Assembly: GCF_001721045.1 (NCBI RefSeq)
Contig: NZ_MDER01000045.1
Coordinates: 43,606 to 107,605, forward strand
Direction of reading: 5' to 3'
DNA: 64,000 nucleotides
Origin: Paenibacillus nuruki
GTDB lineage: Bacteria > Bacillota > Bacilli > Paenibacillales > Paenibacillaceae
Under the pieces are notes generated by a model. That model was given only the letters and a program-made list of their open reading frames with translations, was not told where the DNA came from and made no database searches. The translations under genes and the position numbers were made by a program. Of this stretch, positions 1-10,074 are shown piece after piece (position 1 is the first letter of the stretch; each line of letters opens with the position of its first letter).

Positions 1-1858
1 GTTCCGTGGGTGCCAGATAGCGAGTTGGATGTAGAATTGCCCGTCCATTCGCTTCTTTTTTGACAAATTCATCATGAGATAAGGGTCGCCCACTGAATTG
101 ATCTTTGGTATAACTTTGCGCATAATCAGCATGTGTGGGGAACTTATAATCACTGTACAATCTTGGTGTCCCTTCTGGATGTTGATCATTGGTAGGCCAG
201 CGTAGTCCATTGGATTGCTCAAGCTTATCGTAAGTCATACCTGTCATATCACATGGACGACCGCTAGATACTGTTTTCCATTCTTCAAAACATTCTTCAG
301 GTGTAGAATAACCAATTAACGGTTGACCATCTTTGTCTTTTAACTCCATTCGATCAGCAAAATCAAGCAAAATCTGTAGATCACTTTTGACTCCCTGAGG
401 TGGTTCTACTGCTTTACGCAAAATGTTGATTGTACGATCTGCATTTTCCATCGTTCCTTCTTTTTCTCCCCATAACGCCACAGGTAGAATAACATCTGCT
501 ACTTTTGCTGTTTCTGTTAAAAAAGGATCTTGTACAACCACAAAAATCTTTTCTAACGCTTTGCGTGCACGACGACGATTAGGCAAAGAAACCATAGGAT
601 TAGTGCCAATATTCCAGAAAAAAGTGACTTTTCCTTCTTCTATCATATCAATCTGCTCTTCTATTCCTTTTTCCGGACCTGTCGGCAATGTATCTGGTTC
701 TACATTCCATAAAGTCGCCATCTCTTCAATATGCTGAGGATTCATCGGATTACGTTGTGCTGGATAAGTACCCACTCCACCTGCTGTCCGATTCGCTGAG
801 GAACTTGGTTGTCCTGCCATATGTAAAGGCCCACAACCAGGCTTACCAATCAGCCCTCGTAACAAGTGCATATTGTTGATCGCTACACAAGCAGTTGTTG
901 CATCTGCACTTTGAAAAGTACCTTGTAATGTAGTGGTTACCATAGAAGTAGTCTGACCAATCACACGCCCGGCTTCCTCTAATTGGTCCACAGGGATTCC
1001 TGTCACTTCAGAACTACGCTCTGGTGTCCAATCCTGAACGGCGGCTGCCATCTGATCATAACCAATCGTATACTGATCAACAAATGACTGATCCACATAA
1101 CCATCTCGAATCAAAATATGCGTCAATCCATTTAATAAGGCTACATTAGTACCCGGACGAAGTTGTAAATGTAAGTCAGCATTGCGAGCTGTCAATGTCA
1201 GGCGAGGATCAACAACAATAATATAAGGATGACCTTCACGCTCTTTACGTTGCATAATTCGTTCATGCAATACTGTACCTGTCTCTGCTACATTGTGTCC
1301 AAATAACATTAACGTATCTGTAACATCTACATCATCAAAAGAAGCCGGTGTACCGTCTGCTCCAAAAGATTGCAACAAACAAAATTCTGTTGTCGCTGTA
1401 CAAAGACGAGTATTGGCATCTAGCAGATGGGTATGCAGACCAGCACGTCCAATTTTGGCAATTGTATAATAGTCTTCTAGATAAGCCTGTCCTGTGGAAT
1501 AGATAGCGATACTATTACTACCTTGCTTCGCTATAGACGCTTTGGCTTTGGTCACAATCAGTGCCATAGCTTCTTCCCAACTTGCTGGTTCTAATTGTCC
1601 TGCATGATTCCGAATCAAAGGAGTTAATAATCGATCGGGACTGTTATTGGCATACCATTGATTTTCACCTTTAGGACCTAATCGTCCACGGTTAATAGGA
1701 TGGTTCCCATTGCCTTTAATTCCAACAATCTGATTATCTTTGACAGCGACATGACAGCCACAACCTACCGAGCAAATATTACATGTACTGTATACCCAGC
1801 GGTCTACTTCACCTTGAGAATATACATTCATATCAATACGTTCGTCTTGCCAGCTCAT
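1..1858 (-). CDS. Molybdopterin oxidoreductase, nitrate reductase NarB/NasC type (3' end outside window)
   Basis: Reading leftward from ATG at 1858, 619 codons are open to the window edge, so the C-terminus is missing. The N-terminus carries an iron-sulfur motif C-x2-C-x3-C (CNICSVGC) followed by a bis-MGD oxidoreductase body (segments such as DPRLTLTARNADLHLQLRPG and GKPGCGP). This is the fold of assimilatory nitrate reductases and formate dehydrogenases; the presumed reaction is two-electron reduction of nitrate in the cytoplasm. The usual fourth cluster cysteine, expected in the G-R-L-C-x-K-G stretch, is Gly here (GRLGPKG). The start overlaps the stop of the upstream 143-residue gene by four bases (ATGA), implying translational coupling. 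A substrate other than nitrate cannot be excluded. Confidence 0.85.
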   Translation of the reverse strand, partial: MSWQDERIDMNVYSQGEVDRWVYSTCNICSVGCGCHVAVKDNQIVGIKGNGNHPINRGRLGPKGENQWYANNSPDRLLTPLIRNHAGQLEPASWEEAMALIVTKAKASIAKQGSNSIAIYSTGQAYLEDYYTIAKIGRAGLHTHLLDANTRLCTATTEFCLLQSFGADGTPASFDDVDVTDTLMLFGHNVAETGTVLHERIMQRKEREGHPYIIVVDPRLTLTARNADLHLQLRPGTNVALLNGLTHILIRDGYVDQSFVDQYTIGYDQMAAAVQDWTPERSSEVTGIPVDQLEEAGRVIGQTTSMVTTTLQGTFQSADATTACVAINNMHLLRGLIGKPGCGPLHMAGQPSSSANRTAGGVGTYPAQRNPMNPQHIEEMATLWNVEPDTLPTGPEKGIEEQIDMIEEGKVTFFWNIGTNPMVSLPNRRRARKALEKIFVVVQDPFLTETAKVADVILPVALWGEKEGTMENADRTINILRKAVEPPQGVKSDLQILLDFADRMELKDKDGQPLIGYSTPEECFEEWKTVSSGRPCDMTGMTYDKLEQSNGLRWPTNDQHPEGTPRLYSDYKFPTHADYAQSYTKDQFSGRPLSHDEFVKKEANGRAILHPTRYLAPTE

Positions 1859-2286
1859 ACTTGCACCCCCAGATAAAAAGATGGAATAAGATATTTGATA
1901 GCTGCTTCACCATAATGTTGTTTCATAAGATCGGCTATATTATTAAGCTGTTCTCGAACACTACGATATAACGATTCAATCTCTTCAACATATTCAGTCT
2001 CAAAAGAAGGCATCCATTCTACCGCTCGAACCCAAGCGCGCATCGTTGGCTCACTCACCTCATTATTTTGATAAATGATCGCGAGATAAGGACGAATTTT
2101 ATCTAAATCAGGATTAGAATGCTGGTCTGATTCTTGTAGAGGTAGTAGATGATCTAGCGCTTCACGCTGTTCATGGGTGGTGTAGCGAATCAGCTCGATA
2201 AGCGGGTGTTTCATCGGTTCTGTTTTTTCTAATATCTGATTGACATCATGCGATATTTGCTCTAAATGTGTTGTCAAAAAATTCAT
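1855..2286 (-). CDS. Small helical protein coupled to the molybdo-oxidoreductase, function unknown
   Basis: A 143-residue, acidic, mostly helical soluble protein with no signal peptide, membrane segment or Cys cluster. It is preceded by GGAGGG at good distance from ATG 2286 and its stop overlaps the oxidoreductase start (ATGA). I do not recognise the family. The tight coupling suggests a dedicated partner such as a maturation chaperone or accessory subunit for the molybdoenzyme, by analogy with NarJ/TorD-type chaperones, but no NarJ-like signature is visible. The function is inference from position only. Confidence 0.8.
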   Translation of the reverse strand: MNFLTTHLEQISHDVNQILEKTEPMKHPLIELIRYTTHEQREALDHLLPLQESDQHSNPDLDKIRPYLAIIYQNNEVSEPTMRAWVRAVEWMPSFETEYVEEIESLYRSVREQLNNIADLMKQHYGEAAIKYLIPSFYLGVQV

Positions 2287-2424
2287 TATGTCCCTCCATC
2301 ATGATATGAATTAGCTTACCTTTCTAGAATAAAGCTCAAATTATTTCTATATTATTACCCACAATCACTCACATATATGTCTATATATACATTTTTTATG
2401 ATCGATTTTCTGTAACATAAACAA

Positions 2425-2470
2425 AAAAGCGTATAGAGCACCTTCGTTAGAAAGTCGTCTATACGCTTTT
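2425..2470 (-). terminator. Rho-independent terminator
   Basis: Inverted repeat AAAAGCGTATAGA / TCTATACGCTTTT with a 20-base loop, followed on the minus strand by a run of T. It lies 17 bases after the membrane-protein gene that ends at 2487. The rest of the 200-base gap up to 2287 holds only the promoter area of the molybdo-oxidoreductase pair. Confidence 0.85.
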
Positions 2471-2486
2471 GGCTATGATTATGATA

Positions 2487-3626
2487 TTACTTCATTTTTC
2501 TTGAATGTACATGTGGGATACGTTGAACTGGCACTTCTGCAACGACAGGACGATGTACAAATGCATCAACCGATAGTACACATTGCCAGATTAACAAAAT
2601 GACCATCATACCAGCAGTTATGATAACTACACTCATCTGTAGATTCGCTAGTGATGCATTCATGATTGAACTTGAATTCATACTGATGAGACGCCATGTA
2701 AATAGATTAAAAATACCGATCGTAAATATCCGACTCCATTGTGTCACATCGTATGTCCCTACCGCTGTTTTCCAGCCATGTCGTCTTATTCTCATCACAG
2801 CACGAATCATCTCAATACATTCCACGACAAGTAATACAGCTAGCGATATCCACCATAATATCGATACACTACTCGGTGTCCAACTAGATGTCTCAATAAC
2901 AGCCACTCCTGTGATGGCTAATGCACCGTACATCATTACATTATTACTTTGCGATTGATCTGCTGTATTCCAAGCATACCGTACATATCGATAGATCATT
3001 AAGCTAGCTAACACTACATATAAGACCAGTCCCCAACCAATCAGCAGACGGCAAATAATCAACATCGCTTCACTATGTCCAAAAATATCATACAATAACA
3101 TCGCAATCGATTGTGTTGCTACAGTAGCCAATAATACAATGCCATGAACATGCCGTCCAGCTTGCATTTTAGCAATATCGATCATACTTTTCACTACCCA
3201 ATACATAAAGAATATCCATAATCCGATAGTCATGACTGCTAGAATCAATACCGTTTCATAGACCCATGAAGATGGAAATGAAGTATAGATCGTGATCAGT
3301 AAAATAGAAGTTCCCGCAATCCATGTCCCTATTGCAAACCGACCTACTGGATCAGCTAAATGGATAGCATAAAATTCGTCTTTACGAATCGAAGTGATAT
3401 AACCCAGTAATAGATAGATCCAGATCGCAATCAAAAGAATCACTAATGCCGATGTAGCATAAGAGTATACAGACAATCCTGTTAATTCACCCCAAGCTCC
3501 TTGTATAAAAATACCTCCAACCATCAGTATACTTCCTGCGGCGGTTGGCATATCTGATTTACGCCTATACGTATGTGTAGTCATTAATCCGACAATGATG
3601 CAAGCCAGCATCAAAATAATCAGCAT
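2487..3626 (-). CDS. Polytopic membrane protein, about 10-11 TM helices
   Basis: A 379-residue integral membrane protein with about ten to eleven hydrophobic segments spread over residues 1-350 and a short polar tail rich in His and Arg. GGAAG lies about 10 bases before ATG 3626. Length and helix count are similar to the TDT/SLAC1 (TehA-like) anion channel family, and the segment ADPVGRFAIGTWIAG near residue 92 loosely recalls the first conserved block of that family, but the match is weak. It is transcribed alone between two terminators. If it is a TDT member it would pass anions; this is low-confidence inference. Confidence 0.75.
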   Translation of the reverse strand: MLIILMLACIIVGLMTTHTYRRKSDMPTAAGSILMVGGIFIQGAWGELTGLSVYSYATSALVILLIAIWIYLLLGYITSIRKDEFYAIHLADPVGRFAIGTWIAGTSILLITIYTSFPSSWVYETVLILAVMTIGLWIFFMYWVVKSMIDIAKMQAGRHVHGIVLLATVATQSIAMLLYDIFGHSEAMLIICRLLIGWGLVLYVVLASLMIYRYVRYAWNTADQSQSNNVMMYGALAITGVAVIETSSWTPSSVSILWWISLAVLLVVECIEMIRAVMRIRRHGWKTAVGTYDVTQWSRIFTIGIFNLFTWRLISMNSSSIMNASLANLQMSVVIITAGMMVILLIWQCVLSVDAFVHRPVVAEVPVQRIPHVHSRKMK

Positions 3627-3831
3627 CCCTATTGATCTTCCTTTCGAGTGATACAGAAATAAAATATATTTCAGTAAATAGTACCTATATCTAAGTAGTA
3701 GTAACCTGTTATTTCAAAATAAATAGTAGCTTTAGTATAGCATAGTATGTAAGTAATGTTAGGTTGAGATTAGGTAAGAAATAATTTACTTTCTATATAA
3801 AGTATACGTATTCTTTTTAAAATGCAAAAAA

Positions 3832-3858
3832 AGAAGGTCAATAATATATCGACCTTCT
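3832..3858 (-). terminator. Terminator of the ribose operon
   Basis: Hairpin AGAAGGTC / GACCTTCT followed on the minus strand by seven T residues, 31 bases downstream of the rbsB stop. Confidence 0.85.
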
Positions 3859-3889
3859 CCTTTATTTGATTTAGCGAAGTCATACGTTT

Positions 3890-4816
3890 TTATTGATTTT
3901 CTTTCGTTACTAATTTCAATGGAGCTGGAATAGATTTTTCAACTGTTTTACCTTGTAGAACATCGCGAGCCGCATCGACTGCCATTTGTCCGATCAATTC
4001 CGGTTGTTGAGCGACTGTTGCTGTTAATTTACCATCTTTAATCGAATTGAGCGCATCTTCGTTACCATCGAATCCGATCACAGGAATATCTTTGCCTGAG
4101 CTTTGAATCGCTTCAATCGCACCTAGTGCCATTTCATCATTATGAGCAAATACAGCTTGTACATCTGGGTTACCTTGAAGTAGATTTTCCATAACGGTTA
4201 GACCTTTAGTACGGTCAAAATCTGCTGCCTGACTAGCGACTACATCTAACTCTTTATCTGCAATATCGTGGAACCCTTTACCCCGTTCACGAGTAGCCGA
4301 TGCACCCGGTACGCCTTGTAATTCGATCACTTTAGCATCTTTACCTAGTTCTTTGACAATGTATTCAGCTGCCATCTTACCGCCTTTGACATTATCTGAA
4401 GCGACTAGAGCTTTGACATCTCCCTTGTCAGCTGAACGGTCCAAAGTCACAACCGGAATATCTAAAGTATTTGCAGATTGAACAGCGGCTGAAATGGCGG
4501 CTGAATCAGTCGGGTTGATCAATAGTGCATCGACTCCCTGCTGAATCAAATCATCGACATCATTACTTTGTTTAGCTGAATCATTTTGTGCATCCACAAC
4601 GATCACTTCAATATTGAGTTTTTTGGCTTCTTTGACTACACCGTCTTTAAGTGATACGAAAAATGGATTATTTAAAGTAGATACAGAGAGACCAATCTTA
4701 ATCTCGCCTGCATTTGCTGATTTTTTTGATTTTGCCCATGCTGGAGGTTGAAGTGAACACCCTGCTAGTAAAATAACAGTCATGACAATAGCAAGTAAAG
4801 GTATAACTTTTTTCAT
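3890..4816 (-). CDS. rbsB: D-ribose ABC transporter substrate-binding lipoprotein
   Basis: Extracellular ribose-binding protein anchored by a lipid. From ATG 4816 (AAGAGGA upstream) the protein has 308 residues: a lipoprotein signal with lipobox LLAGC ending near residue 20, then a periplasmic-binding-protein type 1 fold with NNPFF, VDAQND, INPTDS and IGFDGNEDA, matching RbsB. A longer reading frame begins at 4873 inside rbsC, but it lacks a ribosome site and would hide the signal peptide. It is the last gene of the rbsRKDACB operon, 34 bases after rbsC, and delivers ribose to RbsC/RbsA. Confidence 0.95.
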   Translation of the reverse strand: MKKVIPLLAIVMTVILLAGCSLQPPAWAKSKKSANAGEIKIGLSVSTLNNPFFVSLKDGVVKEAKKLNIEVIVVDAQNDSAKQSNDVDDLIQQGVDALLINPTDSAAISAAVQSANTLDIPVVTLDRSADKGDVKALVASDNVKGGKMAAEYIVKELGKDAKVIELQGVPGASATRERGKGFHDIADKELDVVASQAADFDRTKGLTVMENLLQGNPDVQAVFAHNDEMALGAIEAIQSSGKDIPVIGFDGNEDALNSIKDGKLTATVAQQPELIGQMAVDAARDVLQGKTVEKSIPAPLKLVTKENQ

Positions 4817-4850
4817 ACTGGATTCCTCTTTTCCTTTTAAAATCAACGGA

Positions 4851-5819
4851 TTATGCAGATTTTTTGCGATCAATCAATACTGCGATTACAATAACGATCC
4901 CTTTAACGACCATTTGATAGAACGAAGATACACCCAACAAATTCAGACCATTATTCAACGTACCGATAATAAGAGCACCAATCAGTGTACCTACGATTCG
5001 TCCACGTCCACCGGAGAGGCTTGTCCCCCCCAATACAACAGCTGCAATAGCATCCAGTTCATACGATGTACCTGCTGTCGGTTGTGCTGAATTTAGACGA
5101 GAAGTTAAGATTGCTCCTGCTAGAGCAGACAATGCACCAGCAAGTGAGTAGATCATAATTTTAACACGCGGTACTTTGATACCAGATACGATAGCGGCTT
5201 TTTCATTACCACCGATTGCATACGTTTTACGACCAAAAGGAGTTTTGTGAAGAATGACCCACAATACAATAAATGCAAGTGCCATCGTGATCGCTGGTAC
5301 AGGAATTCCTAAGAAATATCCACGACCGAACAATTGAAATGCCATACTATCTCCAAGCCCTGTTATAGGATTACCATTAGTGTAGACAAGTGTTAATCCA
5401 CGGAAGATGGTCATTGTGGCTAATGTTGCGATAAACGGAGCCATTTTACCTTTAGTGATCATCAATCCATTGACCATACCCATGACGCCACCTGCTGCAC
5501 ATCCGATAATAATGGCAAAAATCGGATCTACACCTGCTAACATCAGATTCGCTACAAATGCACTGGATAAAGCAAGAATCGAACCTACCGATAGATCAAT
5601 ACCGCCTGTTAAAATAACAAAGGTCATACCGAAAGCTATCAGCGCATTAATCGCTACCTGACGCAACAGATTCAAAATATTAAGCGGTTCCAAAAAGTCT
5701 GGATTCAATACAGATACAATAATCACTAGAATAATAAATCCAAGTAATGGACCTAATTTCTGCGTTACATTTGATAATTTGAAATTTTTATCTGGTTTTT
5801 CTTTCGTTATTGTTGTCAT
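4851..5819 (-). CDS. rbsC: Ribose ABC transporter permease
   Basis: A 322-residue integral membrane permease of the BPD_transp_2 family with 8-10 helices and the characteristic segments GGIDLSVGSI and GGTSLSGGRG. It forms the ribose channel with RbsA on the cytoplasmic side. AGGAGGA lies before ATG 5819, and the gene begins one base after the rbsA stop, so the two are probably co-translated. Length is normal for RbsC. Confidence 0.96.
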   Translation of the reverse strand: MTTITKEKPDKNFKLSNVTQKLGPLLGFIILVIIVSVLNPDFLEPLNILNLLRQVAINALIAFGMTFVILTGGIDLSVGSILALSSAFVANLMLAGVDPIFAIIIGCAAGGVMGMVNGLMITKGKMAPFIATLATMTIFRGLTLVYTNGNPITGLGDSMAFQLFGRGYFLGIPVPAITMALAFIVLWVILHKTPFGRKTYAIGGNEKAAIVSGIKVPRVKIMIYSLAGALSALAGAILTSRLNSAQPTAGTSYELDAIAAVVLGGTSLSGGRGRIVGTLIGALIIGTLNNGLNLLGVSSFYQMVVKGIVIVIAVLIDRKKSA

Positions 5820-5820
5820 A

Positions 5821-7302
5821 TTACTGTCCTCCTGTAGCTAACGTCATAATATTTTCCTGTGTAGCTTCTTGACTGGATAGTTCGCCACTTATCTTGCCTT
5901 CGTGTACGACTACAATACGATCACTCATCCCTAATACTTCTGGCAATTCAGAGGACACCATAATAATGGCTACACCACGATCGGTAAGTTCATTCATCAA
6001 TTGATAAATCTCACGCTTCGCTCCTACATCGACTCCGCGGGTAGGTTCATCTAAGATCAATACACTAGGTCCAATACCAATCCATTTTGCGATAACAACT
6101 TTTTGCTGATTACCACCGGAAAGGCTACGTGCAGGCGTTTCTGCGGATTGGGTTTTGACCTGTAAACGTTTGATTAATGTATCTACAAATTCAGCTTCTT
6201 TTTTAGTTGAAATAAATCCTTTGGAAGAGAAACTAAATAAGTTAGGTAGCGCCATATTTTCACGAATCGAAAAGTCGAGCACTAACCCTTCGTCTTTACG
6301 ATCTTCGGTAATAAAGCCAATACCATGTTTCACTGCATCATCCGGTCTACGAATATTGACTTTTTTACCACGTATCCAGATTTCTCCGCTATCTAGCGTG
6401 TCCAGTCCGAATAAAGTGCGCATAATTTCTGTACGTCCTGAACCCATCAGTCCAGAAAAACCTACAATTTCGCCAGCTCGTACCGAAAAGCTTACATTCT
6501 GGAACTGCCCTTTTTTACTAGCATCTTTCACTTCCAAAATCAATTCGCCAGGTTGTGGTGTACGTGCAGGATAACGCTCAGTCAGCTCACGCCCAACCAT
6601 TTTTTTGACCACTTCATCAAAATGAGTATGCGGGATTTCTTTGGTATCGACTGTTTTACCATCTCGCATAATCGTAATTCGATCACAAATCGCAAATATT
6701 TCTTCCATTCTGTGCGAAATGTATACGATTGATACGCCTTCTTTTTTGAGCGCTATAATCACTTCAAATAACTTCTGAATTTCACGCTCCGTTAGAGCCG
6801 CAGTCGGTTCATCCATTACGATCACTTTTGCATCCGTCATTAACGCTTTGGCGATCTCAATCATCTGTTGTTGTCCAACTGAACAATCTCCTGCTTCGCC
6901 TTGTAACGGCAAATCCACTGCTAATTTACGTAATTGTTCTTTTGCTAGCGTTTTCATTTGTTTAGTGTTCAGTAAACCCCACTTAGACGTTAGCTCTTTA
7001 CCGATAAATAAATTCTCAAGCACCGTCATATCACGCCAGATATTAAGCTCTTGATGGATAAAAGCGATCCCTTTTTGTTCAGCGACTTTTGGATTATCAA
7101 AATACGTTTCTTGACCATCTATAACAATCGTTCCTTGATCACGCTCATGCAGACCAATCAAAATGTTCATTAATGTTGATTTGCCAGCTCCATTTTCACC
7201 CATCAGTGCATGAACTTCGCCTGCGCGGAGATCAAAATCGACTCCGCTCAAGACTTGGTTTGTACCGAAGGATTTGTAAATACCATTCATTTGAATCTGC
7301 AT
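5821..7302 (-). CDS. rbsA: Ribose ABC transporter, double ATP-binding subunit
   Basis: A 493-residue cytoplasmic ATPase with two nucleotide-binding halves. The first has Walker [10 protein letters not shown] (about residues 36-44), signature SVGQQQ and Walker [12 protein letters not shown]. The second has the degenerate Walker [10 protein letters not shown], signature LSGGNQQK and Walker [14 protein letters not shown], typical of RbsA/MglA. A TTG at 7308 is in frame, but AGGAGG stands only 2 bases from it and 8 bases from ATG 7302, so 7302 is chosen. It lies 58 bases after rbsD. Confidence 0.95.
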   Translation of the reverse strand: MQIQMNGIYKSFGTNQVLSGVDFDLRAGEVHALMGENGAGKSTLMNILIGLHERDQGTIVIDGQETYFDNPKVAEQKGIAFIHQELNIWRDMTVLENLFIGKELTSKWGLLNTKQMKTLAKEQLRKLAVDLPLQGEAGDCSVGQQQMIEIAKALMTDAKVIVMDEPTAALTEREIQKLFEVIIALKKEGVSIVYISHRMEEIFAICDRITIMRDGKTVDTKEIPHTHFDEVVKKMVGRELTERYPARTPQPGELILEVKDASKKGQFQNVSFSVRAGEIVGFSGLMGSGRTEIMRTLFGLDTLDSGEIWIRGKKVNIRRPDDAVKHGIGFITEDRKDEGLVLDFSIRENMALPNLFSFSSKGFISTKKEAEFVDTLIKRLQVKTQSAETPARSLSGGNQQKVVIAKWIGIGPSVLILDEPTRGVDVGAKREIYQLMNELTDRGVAIIMVSSELPEVLGMSDRIVVVHEGKISGELSSQEATQENIMTLATGGQ

Positions 7303-7360
7303 ATACAATGCCTCCTTTAAATCTGCTGTGCTATTTCTACTTTATAAAGAAGTTATACTT

Positions 7361-7771
7361 TTAACGCGCTGCCGTTCCAAAATGTACACCTGCATGCAAA
7401 ATACAATTGGCATACGGTCTAGACTCACCCGTACGGATAATCACTTTAGCCTGTTGACTGTAGCGCTTAAACTCTTCATGACTGCATTTCAACAATGGGA
7501 TATGATCAAACTTTTGTTGCATATACAAAAATGTATCTTGATTCTGCGCTACCATTTCTTCAGCAATGGTGATCTGTTCAATTGCCATATCTTCTGAGAT
7601 AACATGAACCACATCACGAAAACTGGGTACTCCATAAGTCAATGCCAGATCAATCTTAGGTACTCCATCAGGTACAGGCAATCCTACATCTGCAATCACG
7701 ATATAATCCGTATGACCAAGATCAGCCAACACTTTCGAAATATGACTGTTCAAAATTCCATTCTTTTTCAT
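7361..7771 (-). CDS. rbsD: D-ribose pyranase
   Basis: A 136-residue cytoplasmic enzyme that interconverts the pyranose and furanose forms of ribose, so that RbsK receives the furanose. The catalytic His (about residue 20, in LGHTDYIVIADVGLP) and the C-terminal RTGE...PYANCILHAGVHF block are present. The start overlaps the rbsK stop (TAATG), showing tight coupling. Length is normal for RbsD. Confidence 0.95.
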   Translation of the reverse strand: MKKNGILNSHISKVLADLGHTDYIVIADVGLPVPDGVPKIDLALTYGVPSFRDVVHVISEDMAIEQITIAEEMVAQNQDTFLYMQQKFDHIPLLKCSHEEFKRYSQQAKVIIRTGESRPYANCILHAGVHFGTAAR

Positions 7772-8676
7772 TACAATTGTTCCTCAACTTCCTGACGTGT
7801 TGGCATTCCACCTTGTGCGCCAAACTTGGTAACGGAAAGAGAAGCGGCTCGATTACCAAAACGTAATGCATCTTGTAAAGACTGCCCTTCTGCTAGAGCC
7901 ACGCCAAAAGCTGCATTAAAGGTATCGCCTGCGCCAGTGGTATCTATAGCTTCTACTTTATAAGTAGGTACAACTACTTCTTGCTGTCCATCATAATAAC
8001 GAACCCCATTACTACCTTCGGTTACGAATAAGCGATTAGGATGTTGACGTAATGCTTCTTCTAACGTCTGTCCTTCAAAAACAACAGCTGCTTCATGTTC
8101 ATTAGGAGTGATGTAAGACAAGTTCTTAATCACAGTGTCATTCACAGGGCGTGCTGGTGCAGGATTTAATAACAAAGGAACATTAGCATCCGCACAAATT
8201 TGACTAACATAGGTTACTGTTTCTTCTGGAATTTCTTGCTGAATCATAACGATATCTGAAGCTTGAATCACTTCAATTGCTTGAGCTACATAATCTGGAG
8301 TGACATGATCATTTGCCGCTTTCACTACAATAATACTGTTATCTCCATCGGCTAAAATAATATGTGCTGTTCCACTTTCCATATCTGTAACCGGTTCCAC
8401 ATAGTCTACATTGACATTGTTATCTTTGAAATTTTGTAAAATGGTTGCTCCCAAATGATCATCGCCTACTCGGCCGATCATTGTAACTTCTGCTCCTAAA
8501 CGTGCAGCAGCGACAGCTTGATTAGCACCTTTACCGCCAGGAACGGTTTTGAAGCTTTCTCCAAGAACCGTTTCCCCCGCAACTGGACGTTTGGATGAAG
8601 TTACTACCAAGTCCATAGAACAACTACCGATTACACAGATTTTAGCTTTAGAAGAAGCTTGTTGAGATTGAGTCAT
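7771..8676 (-). CDS. rbsK: Ribokinase
   Basis: A 301-residue PfkB-family sugar kinase that phosphorylates D-ribose to ribose 5-phosphate using ATP. Both family signatures are visible: GGKGANQAVAAARLG near residue 47 and DTTGAGDTFNAAFG near residue 245, the latter carrying the catalytic Asp. AAGGTGG lies before ATG 8676. It sits between rbsR and rbsD in the operon. Confidence 0.96.
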   Translation of the reverse strand: MTQSQQASSKAKICVIGSCSMDLVVTSSKRPVAGETVLGESFKTVPGGKGANQAVAAARLGAEVTMIGRVGDDHLGATILQNFKDNNVNVDYVEPVTDMESGTAHIILADGDNSIIVVKAANDHVTPDYVAQAIEVIQASDIVMIQQEIPEETVTYVSQICADANVPLLLNPAPARPVNDTVIKNLSYITPNEHEAAVVFEGQTLEEALRQHPNRLFVTEGSNGVRYYDGQQEVVVPTYKVEAIDTTGAGDTFNAAFGVALAEGQSLQDALRFGNRAASLSVTKFGAQGGMPTRQEVEEQL

Positions 8677-8712
8677 AATACAATTCCACCTTTCTATTTC
8701 TACTTGATCAGA

Positions 8713-9690
8713 TTAAAGTTTACGAGTTGTTTCCCGTTCTATAAATTGCACAGGCATTTGAATGATTCGTTGTTCTCCTGCTGTATCTTCAATCAATTGA
8801 ATTAATAAATCAGCTGCCGCTCTGCCCATATCGTATGCCGGTTGGCGAATCGTAGACAATGCTGGCGATAATAGACTACTTAACGGAATATCATCAAATC
8901 CGATAATTTGTACATCTTGAGGTACTTTTTTACCTAAGCGATATGCTTCTTGAATAACAGCCGTAGCTACAATATCATTACTTGCAATCACTCCATCGGT
9001 ATCAGGATATTGCTCAAACAATTCTTTTGCCCAGCGATCTGCATCTGTAAATGAAAAAGAAGAAGTCTGTGTTGTATGATAATGGATGCCCATATCTTGC
9101 AACACTTCTATCGCTCCTTGAAAACGGTCTTGAGCAGGACGAATATGAATCGGCCCTTGCATCACTGTAATCTGCTGACTTCCACGCTGGATCATTTGCT
9201 GGGCTGCAAGTCGCCCACCTTCTCGGCCATCTGCATAGACAGCAGGACGATCACTCGATATCCGATCTAGAAAAACAACGGGAATTTTGAGTGAACGGTA
9301 AGAAGCTGTTCCTGGATCATTGGTAGATGAGATCACACCGACTACATTATTTTGTACAAAAGTCTGTATGTAATCTTGTTCTTTGGTTTGACTTTCATCA
9401 CTATTGCCAAAGATTAAGCGGAATCCACTTTCCTGCATCCGATCCTCTACTCCGCGAGCTAACTGTGGGAAATAAGGATTCGTAATATCAGGGAGCAATA
9501 AACCAATTAATCTGGATTTGCGTTTATATAAAGAACGTGCCACTTCATTAGGTGTGTAGTTCAATTGTTGAACAGATTCTTCTACTTTGCGCCGTGTATC
9601 TTCATGTACATAGCCTGTCTCATTAATAACACGTGAGACGGTCGCAACAGAAACACCTGCATGGCGTGCTACATCTTTTATCGTTGTCAT
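8713..9690 (-). CDS. rbsR: LacI-family repressor of the ribose operon
   Basis: A 325-residue transcription factor with an N-terminal LacI helix-turn-helix (TIKDVARHAGVSVATVSRVI) and a hinge followed by a periplasmic-binding-protein-like effector domain. First gene of the operon, with AGGTGAA before ATG 9690. A perfect 14-bp LacI-type palindrome stands 19 bases upstream of its start, so it probably represses its own operon until a ribose-derived effector binds. The identity as RbsR rests on the operon context. Confidence 0.93.
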   Translation of the reverse strand: MTTIKDVARHAGVSVATVSRVINETGYVHEDTRRKVEESVQQLNYTPNEVARSLYKRKSRLIGLLLPDITNPYFPQLARGVEDRMQESGFRLIFGNSDESQTKEQDYIQTFVQNNVVGVISSTNDPGTASYRSLKIPVVFLDRISSDRPAVYADGREGGRLAAQQMIQRGSQQITVMQGPIHIRPAQDRFQGAIEVLQDMGIHYHTTQTSSFSFTDADRWAKELFEQYPDTDGVIASNDIVATAVIQEAYRLGKKVPQDVQIIGFDDIPLSSLLSPALSTIRQPAYDMGRAAADLLIQLIEDTAGEQRIIQMPVQFIERETTRKL

Positions 9691-9708
9691 TTTCTTTTCA
9701 CCTCAATG

Positions 9709-9722
9709 TGTAACCGGTTACA
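9709..9722. promoter_or_regulatory. RbsR operator palindrome
   Basis: TGTAACCGGTTACA is a perfect 14-bp palindrome of the form bound by LacI/GalR proteins (central CG step). It lies between the candidate promoter and the rbsR start, where repressor binding would block early transcription. Confidence 0.85.
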
Positions 9723-9727
9723 GATAT

Positions 9728-9756
9728 AAATTATCATATCCTTTTGCATTTGACAA
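9728..9756 (-). promoter_or_regulatory. Candidate promoter of the rbs operon
   Basis: On the minus strand TTGTCA (9756-9751) and TAATTT (9733-9728) are separated by 17 bases. A GATAAT hexamer at 15-base spacing overlaps and is an alternative -10. The start site would fall next to the operator palindrome. Confidence 0.5.
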
Positions 9757-10074
9757 CTATTATTTTAGATTTTAATTTATTTGATGAAGGTGGATAGTTA
9801 TGATTTTCCTTTTTTCGTTCTTTGTGTAGAGTTATGTATAAGTGTGCATAATCTGTACAGTAACAAAACAAATTTATTTTTTTATTGTGAATTTTTCATG
9901 TATTGAAATTTTATTTATTGCAGATATTTAGTTAAATGATCATTTAAATTAGATTGTTTCACCTGCAAAAATAGATAATCATCCAGTGGACTTATTATAC
10001 GTTTAAATAAACCCTATTCGTTGAGCAACGATTCGATTGATTGAATATTCCATACACAAAAAAGATAACAAAAA
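9757..10074. other. Intergenic AT-rich stretch without recognised content
   Basis: About 320 bases of AT-rich sequence between the rbs promoter and the terminator of the aldo/keto reductase gene. No open frame with a ribosome site, RNA gene or repeat was recognised. Confidence 0.6.

Noticed and set aside
1855..2286. DUF1641 or NarJ-type identity for the 143-residue protein
   Set aside because: The context would fit, but none of the conserved segments of either family is visible.
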